DNA from: VBCK01 sp035511515
GTDB taxonomy: Bacteria > Pseudomonadota > Gammaproteobacteria > Burkholderiales > Burkholderiaceae_F
Assembly (NCBI GenBank): GCA_035511515.1
Contig: DATKFG010000106.1
Location: 1-9,481, forward strand
DNA: 9,481 bases
Direction of reading: 5' to 3'
The translations under genes and the position numbers were made by a program. Of the stretch, positions 5,981-9,481 are shown piece by piece. The notes under the pieces are model-generated. The model had not been told where the DNA came from and ran no database searches. It saw only the letters and a list, made by a program, of their open reading frames with translations. The number at the start of each line of letters is the position of its first letter. The stretch's first letter is position 1.

Positions 5981-8900
5981 ATGATCGAACAGCATGACGA
6001 TGGCTCGTCCGCACCGGCAGGCGCGCACGCGGCCCGGCACGCGTCCGAGATCGTTCATTCGGTCGAGGGCATTGTCGGGCACGTGGTCGAGGCGGCCGAA
6101 CGTTCGCTGGCGCAGCGCCTGGGCCAGGGCAGCGTGCGCATGCTGGAATGGAGCCTGCGGGCGCTCGGGTGGGCCGCGCTGGCCGCCTACTTCGTCTTTT
6201 GCGGATCGTTGATCAGCCTGCGGCTGTGGTGGATGCCGCACATCGACGACTGGCGCAGCCAGATCGAGGCGCGTGCCTCGGCGATGCTCAAGCAGCAGGT
6301 GACGATCGGACACATCGAATCGAGCTGGCAGGGCTTCAATCCGCGGCTGCAGCTGACCGACGTGCGGCTGCATGACGCGAGCGGCGCCGTCTCGCTGACG
6401 CTGCCGCAGATCGATGCGGTGATCTCCTGGACCAGCGTGCCCACGCTGCAGGTGCGCGTGAAGTCGCTCACCGTGCTGGCGCCGCAAATCGAGGTGCGGC
6501 GCCTGTCCGAGTCGCGCCTGTCGGTCGCCGGCATCGTGATCGACCTGGAAGCGGCCAGCTCCAACGCGTCGGCCCTGACCTGGGTGCTGGAGCAGCGGCA
6601 CCTGTCGGTGAGCCACGCGACCGTGCACTACTACGACGAGACGCAGCCTGCCGCCAACGCGGCGCCGGTGGACATGACCGACGTCGGTATCCTGCTGTCC
6701 CACCATCTGGGCACGCATTACTTCGCGCTGCGCGCCCGCCCGCCCCCCGACATCGCCGATCTGATCGACGTGCGCGGATGGTTCGACCGCCCGTGGTCGG
6801 TGCCGGTTTCCGATCCGAGAGGCTGGTCGGGGCGCGTGTACGTTCAGCTCAACTACGTGGATCTGGCACGGCTGGAATCGTTCGCGCGGCTGATGCCGCA
6901 ACAGTTCCGCCTGCAGCGCGGCAGCGGCGCGATGCGCGCCTGGATCGATTTCGACGCGCTCGCCGTGCAGCGCGCGCGCGTGGACCTGGCGTTCACCGAC
7001 GTGGAGCTGCGCTTGCGGTCCGACGCGCCGCCGCTGCGGCTGACCAGCCTGCAGGGGCGCATCACCCAGCAGGCATGGAGAACCAGCACGGCCCAGGGCC
7101 AGGACATCGCCCTGACGCACCTGGCGCTGCAGGGGCCGGGCGGCTTGCACCTGCCGGCGACCGACATCAGCTACCGCACGTCCAGGCCGCTGTCGCCCGC
7201 CAACGCGCCGGTACACACCGGGGTCAGCGTCGATTCGGTGTCGCTGGAAGACCTGTCGGCGCTGGCCGGGCGCCTGCCACTGCCGGCGCCGGCCCAGGAT
7301 GTGATCGTGCGCTACGCGATGCGGGGCAACGCGTCCGACCTGCACGCGTCGTGGGACGGCGATTCGGACCACGTCTCCAACTTTGCGCTGCGCACGCGCT
7401 TTGACCGCCTGAGCGTGGCCGCGCAGCCGGCCGAGCCGGGTGTGGACGAAAACGGCCGGCCCCGGGCGGGGCAACCCGGTTTCGAAAACCTGTCGGGCTC
7501 GATCGACTTCTCGCCGGCGGGCGGAACACTGACGCTGGCCAGCGCCGATGCGCGCCTGATTCTGCCCGGGCTGTTCGAGGATCCGGAGGTCCCGGTCAAT
7601 CGGCTCGACGCGCGCGTGCACTGGTCCACTGGGCCGCCGCTGCAGGTGGGCGTGGAAACGCTCGCCTTCAGCAACGAGGATCTGGAGCTGAGCGCGGTTG
7701 GAACCTTGCGCGCGCAGGACAAAGGCGGGCCCTGGGTCGACCTGAGCGCGAGCCTGCCGCGCGCCAGCGTGGCGGCCGTGCATCGCTACGTGCCGCTGTC
7801 GGCCGGGACCGGCACGCGCAGCTGGCTCACCTACGCGCTGCGCGACGGCCGCGCCTCGGGCGGAACGCTGAAGCTGCGCGGCAGCCTGGACCAGTTCCCG
7901 TTCATCGCGCGCGACAGCGGCGAGTTTGCCGCCTCGCTGCATGTGTCCGGCGTCACGCTGGACTATGCGCCGGCCACCCCGACCCACCCGCGCGCCCGGC
8001 CCTGGCCGGTGATGACCGGGCTGGAGGCGGACGTGAATTTCAACCACGACCAGATCGATATCGTGGGCGCCCAGGCTTCGGTGTACGGAGTCCGCCTGAG
8101 CAAGGTGTCGGGCCGCATCGACCGGCTGGCCGGCGCGGACCCGCACCTGGCGATCTCGGGCCAGGGCACCGGGGAACTGGCCGACCTGGTGGGCTACGTG
8201 AATGCCAGCCCGGTCAGCTCGATGATCGGCGGCTTTCTGGAAACGGCCAAGACGAGCGGGCCGGGGCGGCTGCAGATCAAGCTGAATGTCCCGCTGAATC
8301 AAGCGGTCGACACCGAAGTGGACGGATCGGTGCTGTTCCAGGGCAACGACGTCGCGCTGCGCAGCGACGTGGCGCTCACCGCGGTGTCGGGGCGTGTGGA
8401 TTTCACCCAGCACGGAATCCGGATCGCCGGCATCAGCGCCGGCTTCGTCGGCGGTCAGGCCCGCATCGACGCCGACACGCTGCCCGACGGCACGCTGCTG
8501 GTCCGGGTGGCCGGCGGCGCAACACCGCAGGGCCTCAGAAGGCAGACCAGCTCGGCGCTGGCGCGACGGATCCTGGACAACACGCGCGGCATGACCCGCT
8601 ACGCGCTCACCCTGAGCCTGCATGGGCCGGCGGTGGAAGCGCATATTTCCTCGGACCTGACGGGACTGGCGATCGATTTGCCCGAGCCGCTCGGCAAGGT
8701 GGCCGCCGATGCGCTGCCGCTGCACGTGGACGTGGTGCCCGTGGCCGGCTCTGCGCCCTTGCGCGACAGCGTGCGGGTGACGGCCGCAAGCCTGCTGAAC
8801 GTGGAGGTCGAACGCGTGGCCGGGGCCAGCCCGGACGAGCCGATGCACATCCAGCGCGGCGCGATCGGGATCGGCTCATCGAGCGCGCTGCCGGAGGCCG

Positions 8901-9481
8901 GGCTGCTGCTGCTCGTGACGCTGCCGCGGCTGGACATGGACCGCTGGCTGCCGCTGCTCGAATCGGCGCCGGAGGAGCCCGCCGGCGGCAGCGCCATCAC
9001 GATCGCGCCCGACCTGGTGGCCGCGCACATCGACGAGCTGTGGGTGTCGGCCAAGCCGCTGCACAACGTGGTGCTGGGAGCCAGCCGCGCCAGCGACGGC
9101 GGCTGGAACGTCAACGTCGAGGCCGACCAGACCTCCGGTTCCCTGCACTGGGCCTCGGGCACGCGTTCGGCGCCCGGCAAGCTGACGGCCCGGCTGGCGC
9201 GGCTTCGGATCCCGGAAAGCGCGCGCGAACCGGTGGCCGAGGTGCTCGATGCGCCCGTGCGGGAGCTGCCCGAGCTCGATGTGGTGGCGGACGACTTCGT
9301 GCTCGGATCGAGTCAGCTCGGGCACCTGGAGCTGGATGCGCAGAATCTGCGCAGCGGCCGCTCCAACACCTGGCAGTTGAAGCGGCTGCAGATCGACAAC
9401 CCGGACGGCCACATCTCCGGCAGCGGCCAGTGGGAGCGCGAGCCCGGATCGCAAAAGCGCCGCATGACGCTCGCCATCACG
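5981..9481 (+). CDS. yhdP: YhdP-like AsmA-family envelope protein (TIGR02099/DUF3971), 3' end cut by window
   Basis: The frame is open for 1167 codons from the ATG at 5981 to the last base; it has no stop in the window. Family members are usually near 1270 residues or somewhat more, so roughly the last tenth is missing. It has one membrane span (about residues 58-82, WSLRALGWAALAAYFVFCG) and then a long periplasmic region of beta-rich repeats. Family marks include the VTIGHIESSWQGFNPRLQLTDVRL block (107-130), RYVPL...WLTYAL at 602-619 and LDQFPF at 636-641, the DUF3971 pattern. YhdP, with TamB and YdbH, is known in Escherichia coli for moving phospholipids between inner and outer membrane; the same role here is inferred. 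Upstream in-frame starts exist (ATG 5876, GTG 5894, GTG 5927) and a later ATG at 6140 (residue 54). I chose 5981 because codon bias is already strong there. It is divergent from glnE, a pairing I recall in Burkholderiales. Confidence 0.9.
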   Translation, partial: MIEQHDDGSSAPAGAHAARHASEIVHSVEGIVGHVVEAAERSLAQRLGQGSVRMLEWSLRALGWAALAAYFVFCGSLISLRLWWMPHIDDWRSQIEARASAMLKQQVTIGHIESSWQGFNPRLQLTDVRLHDASGAVSLTLPQIDAVISWTSVPTLQVRVKSLTVLAPQIEVRRLSESRLSVAGIVIDLEAASSNASALTWVLEQRHLSVSHATVHYYDETQPAANAAPVDMTDVGILLSHHLGTHYFALRARPPPDIADLIDVRGWFDRPWSVPVSDPRGWSGRVYVQLNYVDLARLESFARLMPQQFRLQRGSGAMRAWIDFDALAVQRARVDLAFTDVELRLRSDAPPLRLTSLQGRITQQAWRTSTAQGQDIALTHLALQGPGGLHLPATDISYRTSRPLSPANAPVHTGVSVDSVSLEDLSALAGRLPLPAPAQDVIVRYAMRGNASDLHASWDGDSDHVSNFALRTRFDRLSVAAQPAEPGVDENGRPRAGQPGFENLSGSIDFSPAGGTLTLASADARLILPGLFEDPEVPVNRLDARVHWSTGPPLQVGVETLAFSNEDLELSAVGTLRAQDKGGPWVDLSASLPRASVAAVHRYVPLSAGTGTRSWLTYALRDGRASGGTLKLRGSLDQFPFIARDSGEFAASLHVSGVTLDYAPATPTHPRARPWPVMTGLEADVNFNHDQIDIVGAQASVYGVRLSKVSGRIDRLAGADPHLAISGQGTGELADLVGYVNASPVSSMIGGFLETAKTSGPGRLQIKLNVPLNQAVDTEVDGSVLFQGNDVALRSDVALTAVSGRVDFTQHGIRIAGISAGFVGGQARIDADTLPDGTLLVRVAGGATPQGLRRQTSSALARRILDNTRGMTRYALTLSLHGPAVEAHISSDLTGLAIDLPEPLGKVAADALPLHVDVVPVAGSAPLRDSVRVTAASLLNVEVERVAGASPDEPMHIQRGAIGIGSSSALPEAGLLLLVTLPRLDMDRWLPLLESAPEEPAGGSAITIAPDLVAAHIDELWVSAKPLHNVVLGASRASDGGWNVNVEADQTSGSLHWASGTRSAPGKLTARLARLRIPESAREPVAEVLDAPVRELPELDVVADDFVLGSSQLGHLELDAQNLRSGRSNTWQLKRLQIDNPDGHISGSGQWEREPGSQKRRMTLAIT

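Noticed and set aside
5897..8848. A 983-codon antisense open frame (minus strand) opposite the YhdP-like gene
   Set aside because: Its product is a low-complexity mix of His, Arg, Gln, Gly and Ala with no domain, signal or membrane segment. The plus strand has a coherent YhdP-family protein throughout. In very GC-rich genes, the scarcity of A/T at third positions removes stops from the opposite strand, producing such frames.
8599..9454. Two further minus-strand frames (8599-9180 and 8876-9454) opposite the YhdP-like gene
   Set aside because: Same artefact: Ser/Ala/Gly/Arg-rich or His/Arg/Gln-rich products without recognisable motifs, wholly inside a confident gene on the other strand.
1..9481. 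A novel defence, mobile or biosynthetic system in this window
   Set aside because: All but a few short gaps are filled by recognisable housekeeping or transport genes with uniform codon bias; no transposase, integrase, direct-repeat array, RNA gene or compositional island is visible.

Overview
The window is ordinary chromosomal DNA from a very GC-rich Gram-negative bacterium. The genes best match a betaproteobacterium, probably order Burkholderiales. This rests on gene content (a zf-CHCC protein directly behind ilvE, a large YhdP/TIGR02099-type AsmA-like protein divergent from glnE) and on codon use strongly biased to G/C in third positions. Species cannot be read from the sequence. No RNA gene, insertion sequence, phage gene, CRISPR array or toxin-antitoxin pair was seen.

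Layout, left to right. (1) The 3' end of a plus-strand gene, probably an M48-family periplasmic metalloprotease with a TPR tail, enters from the left edge and stops at 271. (2) A compact minus-strand operon runs from 1864 down to 294: ilvE (branched-chain aminotransferase), a 65-residue zinc-finger protein, and an NTF2/SnoaL-like protein. Its junctions are an ATGA stop/start overlap and a stop codon directly abutting the next start. (3) Divergent from ilvE, on the plus strand, is azlC-azlD, a two-subunit branched-chain amino acid exporter, also joined by an ATGA overlap. The short ilvE/azlC gap carries a dyad-symmetric pair of TAGAAT boxes that could be back-to-back promoters. (4) azlD runs tail-to-tail into glnE (minus strand, 5869 to 2993), and the coding ends overlap by 26 bp. 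glnE encodes the two-headed adenylyltransferase/adenylyl-removase that controls glutamine synthetase. (5) Divergent from glnE is a large YhdP-like AsmA-family gene starting near 5981. It stays open for 1167 codons to the right edge and is truncated by the window.

Functionally, the left half is about branched-chain amino acids: IlvE makes or degrades them by transamination and AzlCD exports the excess. GlnE sets nitrogen assimilation through glutamine synthetase, so the middle of the window is loosely a nitrogen/amino-acid neighbourhood. The M48 protease and the YhdP-like protein belong to envelope maintenance.

I did not find an undescribed system. The points worth a second look are small-scale: the symmetric divergent promoter region, a near-leaderless azlC, the convergent coding overlap, a short ORF overlapping the glnE start, and uncertain N-termini for glnE and the YhdP-like protein. 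Several long antisense open frames, one of 983 codons, look like GC-bias artefacts and are rejected.
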